NCBI GenBank assembly: GCA_902791475.1
Contig: CADAWC010000008.1
Location: 1 to 64,000, forward strand
Origin: Fibrobacter succinogenes
Lineage (GTDB): Bacteria; Fibrobacterota; Fibrobacteria; Fibrobacterales; Fibrobacteraceae
DNA length: 64,000 nt
Direction of reading: 5' to 3'
Shown here piece by piece: positions 17,966-28,434 of this stretch. Made by a program: the position numbers and the translations under genes. Below the pieces are notes generated by a model. That model made no database searches. It had not been told where the DNA came from and saw only the letters and a program-made list of their open reading frames with translations. The first letter of the stretch is position 1. The number at the start of each line of letters is the position of its first letter.

Positions 17966-20293
17966 ATGGGTGGTGCTATGAGATTCTTCTCGCAATTGGT
18001 TTGCTTTGCGGCTGTGGCGGCAATCGCTGATGTGAACTGGATTCCTCAGTGCGAAAGCAATGGCTTTACGCTGATTCGTTCTTCGGAACATTTTGAGGTT
18101 TGCAAAAAGCCGAAAGCCGATGATGGCTCTGTAAATAACGTTTCTATTGCGGTTTCCGATGCCGAAGGCGTGCTTCAATCGCTTGAAAAGGTGTATTCCT
18201 TTTACATTGATTCGCTCGGTTGGATGTTGCCGTTCCCGAAAAGCCCCGACAGAAAACTCAAGAGCAATATCTATGTGTTCGACAATTCCGTGATGGCGGC
18301 TCTTTATGGCGGTCAGGACTTTGTGAAGGACTTGAACGGCGAATATGGCCCGGGCATGTGGATTGGAGTCGGTTCGCTCAAGGATTATTGGGGAACTTCG
18401 CATGAATTCGCGCATGGCTTGCAGGGGGTTGCCGGTTGGCTCGGAAACAATAGCCACTCTGGCTGGATGGCGGAATCGCATGCAAACTGGATGGCACATC
18501 AGTATAATCCAAACGACGCCCATTGCTCGGAATATCTGATAAACTACCCATATCTGTATTACGGTTCCACGCGAGACCGCTATTGCAACTGGCAATTCCT
18601 GGAACATTTGAAAGAGGAATTCGGTGGCGGCAACAAGGGGGCGCACGAAGTCAACCGTATTTGGATGGAATCGATTCGCGACGGGGAAGATGGACGCATG
18701 GAACAGACTCCGTTTAGCGCGATGATGATGGTTTACGGCTGGTCGCTAGAACAGCTGAATGATCAGTTCGGCAAGTTTGCCATGAAGAACGCGACGCTTG
18801 AATATGCTCCGGCGAAAAAGAGTTTGTACAAAAAATCCTATGGCGATTATGAATTTAAGACGCGCCGCGATGCAAGCTGGGGCGACAATTACCGCAGGCA
18901 TTCCCGCGTGACGATGCTGAACAAGATGAAATGTGAAAGTTCTGAGAATTCGGATGGGAATGTCGCGGCCGAGAATTGCGCGGACCGTTACATTTCGCCC
19001 TCCTACTGGGCTCCGCAGCGCTGGGGCTATAACTTGGTGCGCATTTATCCGGATTCGGCGGGGAAGGTGACGGTCAAGTTCCGTGGAATTGTGCAAGAGA
19101 AGCCGACTGTGAGCGGATATAAATGCTTTGGTGACAATACCGACTACTACAAAGGAAAAACGTACAATTGGTGTAATTACGCTCCGGACAAATTGCCGGA
19201 CCCGGCTTCGGGCTGGACGGTTGGCTTGGTGGCGGAAGGTGCGGACGGTACGCCGCGTTACAGCGAAATGAAGCATGGAACGGGTTTCAATCTTGAAATC
19301 GAGACGAAGTCAAATGACAAGGCTTTGTGGCTTGCGGTGACGGCGACTCCGACGGAAATGCAGACGATTCTTTGGGACCAGTTCTATTACAGCATTTACC
19401 GCTATCCGTACATGATTGAAGTCGAGAACGGCGCGCCTGAAGGTTATAACAAGGACTTCTGGAAGCCTTCGAATGCAAGTGGCTACTCCAAGCATGCAAA
19501 TGGTGGCGGCCTCGTGAGCAACAAGGCGAAGGTCGCTGCTACGGCTTATGTGGGGCCTGATGCGGTTGTAAATGGCGGTACGGTTTCGGGGAATGCACGC
19601 ATTGAAGATTTTGCCGTGATAAATGGCGGAACGATTAGCGATAACGCCGTGGTTCGCGGGCGAGCGCTCGTGACTGCGGGAAACATCAGCGGCGATGCCG
19701 TGCTCGAAGATGATGCCTGGCTTGTGAGCGGCACTATTAGCGGCAAGGCTAAAGTCGGTGCGATTTCGATTATCGTGAATACGACCGTGACCGACAACGC
19801 ACAGGTCTATGGCGTGATGTGGGCGGTAAATGGCAAAAAGCTTTCCGGCACGGCTCAGCTTCGCGGCGACCTCGAAAACAATTTTTCGAAGGAACTTACG
19901 AAGGGCGTGTTCTACGGCATGGTCGATGACGGCATGCTGAACAATGCGAACTACGGTGCAAACCTCACGACGCCCCCGACGGATGCGACCGCAAGCATAG
20001 AAAATGCCAAGTGGTACGCCGTTGCGGATGATTCCACGCAGACAGATCCGGGGCATACAACGGGTATTGCTTCTAAGGTGGTGGCGCTACAGTTGAGTGA
20101 TGTGAATGAAAACTTTGATGTGTTTGATTTGAATGGGAAACATCTTGGTCTTGCGAAAATTGTTGCGTCTGAAAATGGTGTGCTTAGCAACAAATCTTTG
20201 CAAAAGACGCTCCGTGCGGCGGGATTCAACGCGGGTGTGTATCTTGTTCGTGCAAAACGTTCGCATCGTATGATTCGTGTGAATGTGCGTTAA
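17966..20293 (+). CDS. secreted HEXXH protein with left-handed beta-helix and sorting module
   Basis: About 775-aa exported protein. ATG 17966 is chosen (AGGG upstream); ATG 17978 (MRFFSQLVCFAAVAAIA, a compact signal peptide) is an equal alternative. Residues about 20-450 resemble the DUF6055 type, with the gluzincin-like motif HEFAHGLQ (about residue 145) and a downstream ESHANW glutamate. Residues about 515-630 are hexapeptide-type repeats (AKVAATAYVGPDAVVNGG, then NARIEDFAVINGG) predicting a left-handed beta helix. The last 80 aa (NFDVFDLNGKHLG ... GVYLVRAK) form a C-terminal sorting-like module. A metallopeptidase or glycan-directed function is plausible but not shown. Confidence 0.75.
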   Translation: MGGAMRFFSQLVCFAAVAAIADVNWIPQCESNGFTLIRSSEHFEVCKKPKADDGSVNNVSIAVSDAEGVLQSLEKVYSFYIDSLGWMLPFPKSPDRKLKSNIYVFDNSVMAALYGGQDFVKDLNGEYGPGMWIGVGSLKDYWGTSHEFAHGLQGVAGWLGNNSHSGWMAESHANWMAHQYNPNDAHCSEYLINYPYLYYGSTRDRYCNWQFLEHLKEEFGGGNKGAHEVNRIWMESIRDGEDGRMEQTPFSAMMMVYGWSLEQLNDQFGKFAMKNATLEYAPAKKSLYKKSYGDYEFKTRRDASWGDNYRRHSRVTMLNKMKCESSENSDGNVAAENCADRYISPSYWAPQRWGYNLVRIYPDSAGKVTVKFRGIVQEKPTVSGYKCFGDNTDYYKGKTYNWCNYAPDKLPDPASGWTVGLVAEGADGTPRYSEMKHGTGFNLEIETKSNDKALWLAVTATPTEMQTILWDQFYYSIYRYPYMIEVENGAPEGYNKDFWKPSNASGYSKHANGGGLVSNKAKVAATAYVGPDAVVNGGTVSGNARIEDFAVINGGTISDNAVVRGRALVTAGNISGDAVLEDDAWLVSGTISGKAKVGAISIIVNTTVTDNAQVYGVMWAVNGKKLSGTAQLRGDLENNFSKELTKGVFYGMVDDGMLNNANYGANLTTPPTDATASIENAKWYAVADDSTQTDPGHTTGIASKVVALQLSDVNENFDVFDLNGKHLGLAKIVASENGVLSNKSLQKTLRAAGFNAGVYLVRAKRSHRMIRVNVR

Positions 20294-20361
20294 ATGCTCA
20301 ATATTGCATAGATTGAGTAAACTCATTAGACCCTTGTATTTTTGCAATAAAATAAAAATAG

Positions 20362-20388
20362 GAAACCTCGAAACGGGGTTTCTTTTTT
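20362..20388 (+). terminator. intrinsic terminator
   Basis: GAAACC (20362-20367) pairs with GGTTTC (20377-20382), extended by two inner pairs and followed by six Ts. It ends the HEXXH protein gene 68 nt after its stop. Confidence 0.65.
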
Positions 20389-20454
20389 GTTATAATTAGA
20401 GATAAGGGTTGTATAACTTGTCACGTTAGTGACAGCTTTTTGTTTGGAGGACAA

Positions 20455-21531
20455 ATGCTAAAAAAAATCCTTAAGTCTGTTGTTGTTACAAGTGCCGTAC
20501 TCGGTGCGGTAAGTTTTGCACAGGACCCGAACTTGCATATTTATCTTGCTTACGGGCAGTCGAACATGTCCGGGCAGGCTACAGTTACAGATTCGGACCG
20601 TCAAACGAATCCGCGATTCTTGGTTTTGCGAGCCGGAAATCATTCGAACCAGAAGGTGGGCGAGTTTTACCCGGCGGCACCACCGATGGGGCATAGCCAA
20701 TCCAAGGTGGGCATTGTCGATTTCTTTGGCCGCAAGATGATTAAGGAGTTGCCAGATAGTATCACTGTAGCGGTTGCTAATGTGGCGATTGGCGGTCAGA
20801 GTATTGATTTGTTCGACAAGGACCGTAACAAGAGCTATGTGCAGAACGCAAAGAACAAAGGCGACACTTGGTGGATTCAGTACCTTGACGAATACGGCGG
20901 AGATTTGTACAAACGCATTGTCGAAATGGGTAAAATCGCGAAGCAGAAAGGCGTTATCAAGGGATTTTTGTTCCATCAGGGCGAAGCGGACTACCAGATG
21001 AACGACTGGCCGAAACGCGTCAAGAAAGTTTATGATGACTTGATCAAGGAACTGGAACTGGATCCGGAAAAGACCCCGATTCTTATTGGCGAACTTGCTC
21101 CGACTGGCGATTTGGGCTGGCGCAATGAAGCCGTAAAACAAGCGGCTGACTTAATTCCGAATGGTCATTTGATTTCGGCACAGGGTTGCCCTGCAATTAA
21201 GGAACCCAGCTATACGTTGCATTTCTCTCGCGAAGGCTACCAGACGTTTGGTGAACGCTATGCGGAAAAGATGCTTGAATTGCTCAAGGCTCAGGAACCG
21301 GCTCCAGATTCCTCTAAAGCTGATTCCTCGAAGGTCGAGCCTTCAGATTCGACAGGTCGCGATTCTACATCGTCGGACAGTACGAGCGCTATTCGAAATT
21401 CGGCTGTTGCTCGTGCTGTGGAATCGCAATCGCCGAGGCTGTTCTATGATGTTCGCGAACATAGTTTGTTTGTGCGATTCAAGAAAAACGGCGTAGAATA
21501 TCGTTACCGCTTGACCGGGCGGAAAAAATAA
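20455..21531 (+). CDS. secreted acetyl esterase, SASA/CE6 type
   Basis: 358-aa exported esterase. ATG 20455 follows GGAGG by 5 nt; the TTG frame start at 20440 is rejected. After the signal peptide (MLKKILKSVVVTSAVLGAVS) comes a SGNH-like fold: nucleophile Ser in AYGQSNMSG, block II/III FHQGEADYQ, and the catalytic His in LHFSREGYQTFG. The family removes acetyl groups from xylan or sialic acids; in a fibrolytic bacterium acetylxylan is the likelier substrate (inference). A Ser/Asp-rich linker (about 285-320) leads to a short beta-rich C-terminal tail (LFYDVREHSLFVRFKKNG), possibly a secretion signal. Confidence 0.85.
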   Translation: MLKKILKSVVVTSAVLGAVSFAQDPNLHIYLAYGQSNMSGQATVTDSDRQTNPRFLVLRAGNHSNQKVGEFYPAAPPMGHSQSKVGIVDFFGRKMIKELPDSITVAVANVAIGGQSIDLFDKDRNKSYVQNAKNKGDTWWIQYLDEYGGDLYKRIVEMGKIAKQKGVIKGFLFHQGEADYQMNDWPKRVKKVYDDLIKELELDPEKTPILIGELAPTGDLGWRNEAVKQAADLIPNGHLISAQGCPAIKEPSYTLHFSREGYQTFGERYAEKMLELLKAQEPAPDSSKADSSKVEPSDSTGRDSTSSDSTSAIRNSAVARAVESQSPRLFYDVREHSLFVRFKKNGVEYRYRLTGRKK

Positions 21532-21551
21532 AATTGTTGTGGTTATAATGA

Positions 21552-21580
21552 AAAACGTCCAGCGAGCGCTGGACGTTTTT
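21552..21580. terminator. bidirectional terminator between the esterase gene and trpB
   Basis: AAAACGTCCAGCG (21552-21564) pairs perfectly with CGCTGGACGTTTT (21567-21579) over 13 bp, with A- and T-runs on the outer sides. It serves the esterase gene on plus and trpB on minus. Confidence 0.8.
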
Positions 21581-21659
21581 GCTTAAGGATGACAAATGCG
21601 AATTAGCCTTCTCCCCAAAGGGGATAACTCAACTAAGGCAACAAGTTGCCAAGTTTCGT

Positions 21660-23039
21660 TTAGATCTTCGGAAGCTGGGAGAGGCTCTTCGCGATGTCTT
21701 CATCCGTCGGGATGTAGTCGCTCATTTCGCCGTCGTTGAACTTCTGGTAAGCAACCATGTCGAAGTAACCCGTGCCGGTGAGACCGAACACGATATTCTT
21801 TGCCTGACCAGATTCCTTGCACTTGAGAGCTTCGTCGATCGTTGCGCGGATGGCGTGGCTGGATTCCGGAGCCGGGAGGATACCTTCGGTCTGGGCGAAG
21901 AGCTTTGCGGCTTCGAAGACCTTAGTTTGTTCGACAGACGTTGCGCGCATGAGGCCCTGATCGTAGAGTTCAGAGAGAATGGTGCTCATGCCATGGTAAC
22001 GCAGGCCACCAGCGTGGTTGGCTGACGGCATGAAGCTGGAGCCGAGAGTGTACATCTTGGCGAGCGGGCAAACACGACCGGTATCGCAGAAGTCGTAGGC
22101 GTACTTACCGCGAGTGAGGCTCGGGCAGCTTGCCGGTTCCACAGCGAGAATATCGTAGTCGGCTTCGCCACGGAGTTTTTCGCCAACGAACGGGCTAATA
22201 AGGCCACCGAGGTTAGAGCCACCGCCAGCGCAACCAATGATGAGGTCGGCTTTCACGCCGATCTTGTCGAGAGCTGCTTTTGTTTCGAGACCGATGACGG
22301 ACTGGTGGAGGAGCACCTGGTTCAGTACGGAACCGAGAACGTAGCGGTAACCCGGCTGTTTGGTGGCTGCTTCCACAGCTTCAGAAATGGCGCAACCAAG
22401 GCTTCCGGTGGTGCCCGGAAATTCGGCGTTAATCTTTTTGCCGATTTCAGTTGTCATGGAAGGCGACGGGGTGACAGATGCACCATAGGTGCGCATCACT
22501 TCACGGCGGAACGGCTTCTGTTCATAAGAAACCTTCACCATGTAAACCTGGCAGTCCAGTCCGAAGAATGCTGTGGACATCGAAAGAGCGGTGCCCCACT
22601 GGCCTGCACCCGTTTCGGTCGTCACGCCCTTGAGGCCCTGCTTCTTAGCGTAGTAGGCCTGAGCGATAGCGGAGTTGAGCTTGTGAGAACCCGAAGTGTT
22701 GTTGCCTTCGAACTTATAATAGATGTGTGCCGGAGTGCCAAGCGCCTGTTCGAGGAAGTATGCGCGAACGAGCGGGGACGGACGGTACATCTTGTAGAAT
22801 GTGCGGATGTCTTCCGGAATTTCGATGTAAGCGGTATCGTTATCGAGTTCCTGCTTGATGAGTTCATCGCAGAAAACTGGCTGCAGGTCTTCGAAAGTCA
22901 CCGGCTTGCCGGTACCCGGGTTCAGAAGCGGAGCGGGCTTCTTCTTCATGTCGGCGCGGACGTTATACCATGCCTTCGGAAGTTCATCTTCGTGGAGATA
23001 AGTCTTGACCTGACCATCGATCTTGAGCGAGTTTCTCAT
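21660..23039 (-). CDS. trpB: tryptophan synthase beta chain, TrpB2 type
   Basis: PLP enzyme that joins indole and serine to tryptophan. ATG 23039 has AAAGGA 6 nt upstream, giving 459 aa; the ATG 30 nt earlier lacks a site. The N-terminal extension before the core (PAPLLNPGTGKPVTFEDL) and length mark the TrpB2 subgroup. The PLP lysine is in GNNTSGSHKLNSA and the phosphate loop is GCAGGGSNLGG. No trpA is next to it, so it may act alone or salvage indole. The terminator at 21552-21580 follows it. Confidence 0.92.
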   Translation of the reverse strand: MRNSLKIDGQVKTYLHEDELPKAWYNVRADMKKKPAPLLNPGTGKPVTFEDLQPVFCDELIKQELDNDTAYIEIPEDIRTFYKMYRPSPLVRAYFLEQALGTPAHIYYKFEGNNTSGSHKLNSAIAQAYYAKKQGLKGVTTETGAGQWGTALSMSTAFFGLDCQVYMVKVSYEQKPFRREVMRTYGASVTPSPSMTTEIGKKINAEFPGTTGSLGCAISEAVEAATKQPGYRYVLGSVLNQVLLHQSVIGLETKAALDKIGVKADLIIGCAGGGSNLGGLISPFVGEKLRGEADYDILAVEPASCPSLTRGKYAYDFCDTGRVCPLAKMYTLGSSFMPSANHAGGLRYHGMSTILSELYDQGLMRATSVEQTKVFEAAKLFAQTEGILPAPESSHAIRATIDEALKCKESGQAKNIVFGLTGTGYFDMVAYQKFNDGEMSDYIPTDEDIAKSLSQLPKI

Positions 23040-23222
23040 ATTGTATCCTTTAAATTTGTGTAACCGCATCCAATTATATTAAATCGAATTTGCGTTGACA
23101 ACAGCACTTGTGCAAAATGACCAATGTATATGATTAACCTTGATTGGCGGTGGTGCTTTCTTGAAATTTTAAAATTTTTTAATATATTGTTTCTATCACC
23201 ATCATAAACATTAGGAGCTCCT

Positions 23223-24561
<1,339 letters not shown>

Positions 24562-24582
24562 ATTTTTTTATAAATTGAAAGT

Positions 24583-25587
24583 ATGCTAGAATTTCGAATT
24601 CCAGAACTTTCAGATCGAGAAAATGTGGCAAGGGCTGTGGCAGAATCCGGTTATATCGGGAGTGATGCTGCGTTTGCAAGCCTTTTCTTGTGGCGCAAAA
24701 AATACGGCACGCTGATGGCGATGCAAAATGGATTCCTCTTTCGCTATTATCAAGGCGAGGGGAGCCGGCGCGGTTACACGTTCCCGCTTGGGGCCGATGA
24801 CCCGCGTGAAGCGCTTGACGCAATTGTTCAAGATGCGAAAGAATCGGGCCGTCCGTTGGAATTCTGCTTGGTCGATGAAACTCGTGCGCATATCCTTTGG
24901 GATTATTTTAAGAAGTCCATCCAGTTTGTAAATGACCGTGGCGATAGCGATTACATTTATTCTGCGGAAAGTCTTGCGACTCTTGCAGGGAATACGTATC
25001 GCAAAAAGCGGAACCATATTTCGAAATTCAACCGTTCGTATGAACATTACGAACTGCGCGATATTACCGCTGATAACTATGTGGATGCTCTCGAAGTTGA
25101 AAAAAAGTGGCTGCAAAATTCTATGTCGGGCGAAGAGCCTTGTGAACCGACTTGCGAATGCGAAGAAGCTGCTTGGGCAGAACGGTCTACGGATGAAAAA
25201 TCGCGTATGGCGGAATTTTGTGCAATAGAAGAAGCGCTTAAGAATTTTGATGCGCTTGGCTTGAAGGGCGCAATACTTTATGTGGAAAATGCTCCTGTTG
25301 GCATGACGATAGCTTCTGAAATTGCCCCTAGAGTCTGGGATATCCATTTTGAAAAAGTCATTGGCGAGTATGCAGATAATGGCGGCTATGCCGTTATTAA
25401 TAAAATGTTTGCAGAAACGCTTACAGGTGCAAAGCTCATCAATCGCGAAGAAGATATTAATATTGAAGGGCTCCGCAAAGCAAAACTTTCGTATTACCCG
25501 CTCAATATTTTGGATAAATGCCATGCGACTGTTTCTCTTGATAGGACTGTCGCTGAACGTGATGCAGATGAGCTGGGGAATGTTTAA
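24583..25587 (+). CDS. DUF2156 (LPG-synthase C-domain) acyltransferase-like protein
   Basis: 334-aa cytosolic protein of the GNAT-fold DUF2156 family, related to the aminoacyl-transfer domain of phosphatidylglycerol lysyltransferase but without a membrane part. Typical blocks are FASLFLWRKKYG near the N-terminus, YRKKRNHISKFNRSY in the middle (about residue 140) and the C-terminal NREEDINIEGLRKAKLSYYP. The substrate is unknown. A cysteine-rich insert (EEPCEPTCECEEAAWAE, about 185-200) is odd. The TAA overlaps the next ATG (TAATG), so it is coupled to the cysteine-cluster gene. Confidence 0.85.
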   Translation: MLEFRIPELSDRENVARAVAESGYIGSDAAFASLFLWRKKYGTLMAMQNGFLFRYYQGEGSRRGYTFPLGADDPREALDAIVQDAKESGRPLEFCLVDETRAHILWDYFKKSIQFVNDRGDSDYIYSAESLATLAGNTYRKKRNHISKFNRSYEHYELRDITADNYVDALEVEKKWLQNSMSGEEPCEPTCECEEAAWAERSTDEKSRMAEFCAIEEALKNFDALGLKGAILYVENAPVGMTIASEIAPRVWDIHFEKVIGEYADNGGYAVINKMFAETLTGAKLINREEDINIEGLRKAKLSYYPLNILDKCHATVSLDRTVAERDADELGNV

Positions 25588-26108
25588 TGCTTTCAAAAGT
25601 TCTTTCAAAAAATTCTTGTGCCGCATGTAAGTTTTGCTGTTCCTTTAGGCGAATGAGCCTTTGGGAAACACCTCTTTTCCCACATGAAATTGCAGAGAAA
25701 TTAAGTCGCGAAAATGAGTATGGCGTGGTGGGCGAGTTCCGCATGTCTCAAACGGTGCAGGGAGTGCGCTTTGGCCGCTTGATTCTCGAAAATAATTATC
25801 GTACGGATGATCCCGAAGAAGAAGTTCCTTGCTCGTTCCTGGATCCGCAAAAAGGTTGCATTTTGAAGGGCGACGATAAACCGTTTGATTGCAGTATTTG
25901 GCCTCTTAGAATCATGGACAGAAATGGTGAGCTTGTTATTGCACTCACGCCAACGTGCCCATCAATTGGATCAACTCCGGGTGAAAATCTTGCGGAACTC
26001 GTGAAATCAGGTCTCGGTGAAAAAATCTACGAGTATGCCAAAACGCACCCTTACATTATCAAGGAATACCATGAGGGATTTCCGATTATAGAAATTGGGT
26101 CCTTGTAA
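25587..26108 (+). CDS. YkgJ-type cysteine cluster protein
   Basis: 173 aa. It has the family cysteine set: CAACKFCCSF near the N-terminus, CSFLDPQKGCIL (about 83) and FDCSIWP (about 103), expected to bind zinc or an iron-sulphur centre. The function is unknown. It is coupled to the DUF2156 gene through TAATG, a pairing that suggests joint action. Confidence 0.8.
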   Translation: MLSKVLSKNSCAACKFCCSFRRMSLWETPLFPHEIAEKLSRENEYGVVGEFRMSQTVQGVRFGRLILENNYRTDDPEEEVPCSFLDPQKGCILKGDDKPFDCSIWPLRIMDRNGELVIALTPTCPSIGSTPGENLAELVKSGLGEKIYEYAKTHPYIIKEYHEGFPIIEIGSL

Positions 26109-26175
26109 TATTTTTTTGAATCAAAAAACATAAATATGGATACTCGTGGATGGCGGATTGCTGTCAGAATATTTC

Positions 26176-26183
26176 TATTTTTG
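26176..26183 (+). promoter_or_regulatory. TAnnTTTG promoter box before ahbC
   Basis: TTCTATTTTTGGGT with core TATTTTTG. The leader to ATG 26229 is about 40 nt and contains GGAAGA at a fair distance for ribosome binding. Confidence 0.5.
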
Positions 26184-26228
26184 GGTCATTCTTTGTAGTC
26201 GTTGTTTTAGTGTTTTTGGAAGACCCTG

Positions 26229-27401
26229 ATGATCAGTATTACTAAGCTTTTGATGGACACCCCGAATTTCGGGGATTCTCTTCGTTATGAACCGCGTGCC
26301 CATGAATCCAAGAACGGTGTGGGCCCGGGCCGTGGTCCGGTGGTGGTGTGGAACTGCACCAAGACTTGCAACCTGAAGTGCGTGCATTGCTATGCCCGTT
26401 CAGAGGCTATCAAGTACCAGAACGAACTTTCACACGAAGAGGGAATCAAGCTTATTGATCAGCTCGCAGATTTCCATGTGCCGGTGATTTTGTTCAGCGG
26501 TGGCGAACCGCTTTTGCGCCCGGACTTTTTTGAACTGGCGAACTACGCGGCAAGCAAGGGCATCCGTCCGACAATTTCGACGAACGGCACTTGCATCACG
26601 CCGGATGTGGCGCAGAAGCTCAAGGCGATGGGCGTTGGCTATGTGGGAATTAGCTTGGATGGTTGCGAAGAAACTCACGACAAGTTCCGCGGCAAGCAGG
26701 GCGCGTACCAGATGGCTTTGCGCGGAATCCGCAATTGTGTGGCGACGGGCCAGAAGGTCGGTCTCCGCTTCACGATTACGAAGTACAACTATCAAGACTT
26801 GAACGCCATTTTCGATTTGCTCGAAGCGGAAAACATTGATAGAGTTTGTTTCTATCACCTTGTCTATAGCGGTCGCGGAAGTGCAATGGTCGATAACGAC
26901 TTGAATCACGAAGAAAGCCGCAAGGTGATGGACTTGATTATTGACCGCACTTTGGACTTTAAGAAGCGCGGCGTGAACAAAGAAATTTTGACCGTCGATA
27001 ACCATGCCGATGCCGTTTATCTGTATCAGCGCATGAAGCGCGAAGACCCGGAACGCGCCGAAAAGATTTTGGATTTGATTAAGCGTAATGGCGGTAACCG
27101 CAGCGGTATGGCATTTGGCAATATCGATAGCATTGGCAATGTGCATCCGGACCAGTTTACGCAATATATCACGCTCGGAAATGTTCGCGAACGCAACTTT
27201 GGCGACATCTGGACGGACGAATCGAATCCGATTATGGCTGGCCTCAAAAACCGTAAGCCGATTCTCAAGGGTCGCTGCCCGAATTGCAAGTTCTTGAATT
27301 TGTGCAACGGCAATTTCCGCACGCGTGCCGAAGCCGTGACGGGCGATTTCTGGGCCGAAGACCCCGCTTGCTATTTGACGGATGAAGAAATCGGGCTGTA
27401 A
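26229..27401 (+). CDS. ahbC: radical SAM Fe-coproporphyrin III synthase AhbC
   Basis: Removes two acetate side chains from 12,18-didecarboxysirohaem to give Fe-coproporphyrin III in the sirohaem-dependent haem pathway. 390 aa. The N-terminal MISITKLLMDTPNFGDSLRY is characteristic of AhbC/NirJ. The radical-SAM motif is CNLKCVHC, preceded by WNCTKT. GGE is in FSGGEPLLRP. A C-terminal cysteine cluster is seen in GRCPNCKFLNLCNGN and DPACY (SPASM-like). The next gene overlaps by 20 nt and encodes the preceding enzyme, which supports AhbC over NirJ or a peptide-maturation enzyme. Confidence 0.87.
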   Translation: MISITKLLMDTPNFGDSLRYEPRAHESKNGVGPGRGPVVVWNCTKTCNLKCVHCYARSEAIKYQNELSHEEGIKLIDQLADFHVPVILFSGGEPLLRPDFFELANYAASKGIRPTISTNGTCITPDVAQKLKAMGVGYVGISLDGCEETHDKFRGKQGAYQMALRGIRNCVATGQKVGLRFTITKYNYQDLNAIFDLLEAENIDRVCFYHLVYSGRGSAMVDNDLNHEESRKVMDLIIDRTLDFKKRGVNKEILTVDNHADAVYLYQRMKREDPERAEKILDLIKRNGGNRSGMAFGNIDSIGNVHPDQFTQYITLGNVRERNFGDIWTDESNPIMAGLKNRKPILKGRCPNCKFLNLCNGNFRTRAEAVTGDFWAEDPACYLTDEEIGL

Positions 27402-28410
27402 CGCCCCTTGCGATGTGCCGCAAATGCTGAGTCAAAAACTTCTCGCGATTATTCAAGACGGCTTTCCGTTGGTGGAACGCCCGTATAAAGCGCTTGCGGA
27501 AATGTTGAACGTTTCAGAACAAGACGTTTTTGATGAAGTTGAGAAAATGCGCGCTTCTGGCGTAATTCGCCGTATTGGTGGCGTGTACGATTCCAAAAAA
27601 CTCGGCTTTATTTCGAGACTTTGTGCAGGGAAAGTACCTGCTTCGTCGCTTGATTTTTCGGCAGAACCGCATTCGCAAACGCCGATGGAAAAGTTCGCTG
27701 CAGTCGTGATGAGCGAACCCGCGATTACGCACAATTATATCCGCAGTCACGAATACAATGTTTGGTTTACGGTCATTGCCGAAAACGAATCCGCAATCCA
27801 GACGGTTGTTGACCGCGTGTGTGCTAAAACAGAATTGCGCGATGTCCATGTTCTTACTGCCACAAAGAAGTATAAAATCAATACGGTGATGGGGAAGGGG
27901 GCTGGCGCACCTTCTAAAAACGTCTTTGCGAGCGCCGTGCGGCAATCCCCTGAGAACGCGTTAACAGAAGCTGACCGTACCCGAATCCACATCGCTTGTG
28001 ACGATATTCCGCATTCTCTCACTCCGTTTAAGGATTGGGGCGTTTCTTGCGATGAACTTCGCGAGGACCTTGCCGCCAAACGCATGCGCCGCTTTGGTGC
28101 AATCCTCCGTCATCAAGATGCGGGTTTCCCATGCAATGCGATGGTCTGCTTTATGTTGGACGATGGAACGCTCGCAAATTCGGAAAGTGCGGGTTCTCTA
28201 CTTGCAAAAAAACATTACGTGTCGCATTGTTACGAGCGTCCGTCTTTTGAAAATTTTCCGTACAACTTGTATGCAATGATGCATGCTCAGACGCCCGAAG
28301 AATTGAACGGCTATATCAAGGAATCCGTGGCTTTGCTTGATAATCCGGAATACGTCGTTCTCCATTCGCTCAAGGAACTCAAGAAAACGAGCTTTAGATT
28401 TTTTGCGTAG
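27382..28410 (+). CDS. ahbAB: sirohaem decarboxylase, AhbA-AhbB fusion
   Basis: Decarboxylates sirohaem to 12,18-didecarboxysirohaem. AhbA and AhbB are normally two Lrp/AsnC-fold proteins of about 160 aa forming a heterodimer; here both lie in one 342-aa chain. The N-half (residues 15-165) has the HTH-like FPLVERPYKALAEML, GVIRRIGGVYD and YNVWFTVIAE. The C-half has a shortened HTH, then RMRRFGAILRHQDAGF and the HCYERP...FPYNLYAMMH block typical of AhbB. The start at 27382 overlaps ahbC by 20 nt; ATG 27424 is an alternative that still keeps the whole domain. Confidence 0.83.
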   Translation: MKKSGCNAPCDVPQMLSQKLLAIIQDGFPLVERPYKALAEMLNVSEQDVFDEVEKMRASGVIRRIGGVYDSKKLGFISRLCAGKVPASSLDFSAEPHSQTPMEKFAAVVMSEPAITHNYIRSHEYNVWFTVIAENESAIQTVVDRVCAKTELRDVHVLTATKKYKINTVMGKGAGAPSKNVFASAVRQSPENALTEADRTRIHIACDDIPHSLTPFKDWGVSCDELREDLAAKRMRRFGAILRHQDAGFPCNAMVCFMLDDGTLANSESAGSLLAKKHYVSHCYERPSFENFPYNLYAMMHAQTPEELNGYIKESVALLDNPEYVVLHSLKELKKTSFRFFA

Positions 28411-28422
28411 TCCAATCTTTTC

Positions 28423-28430
28423 TATCTTTG
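28423..28430 (+). promoter_or_regulatory. TAnnTTTG promoter box, leaderless hemA
   Basis: TTCTATCTTTGGAC with core TATCTTTG, ending 4 nt before ATG 28435. TTTG at 28402-28405, 17 nt upstream, fits a -33 element. No ribosome-binding site is present. Confidence 0.6.
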
Positions 28431-28434
28431 GACT

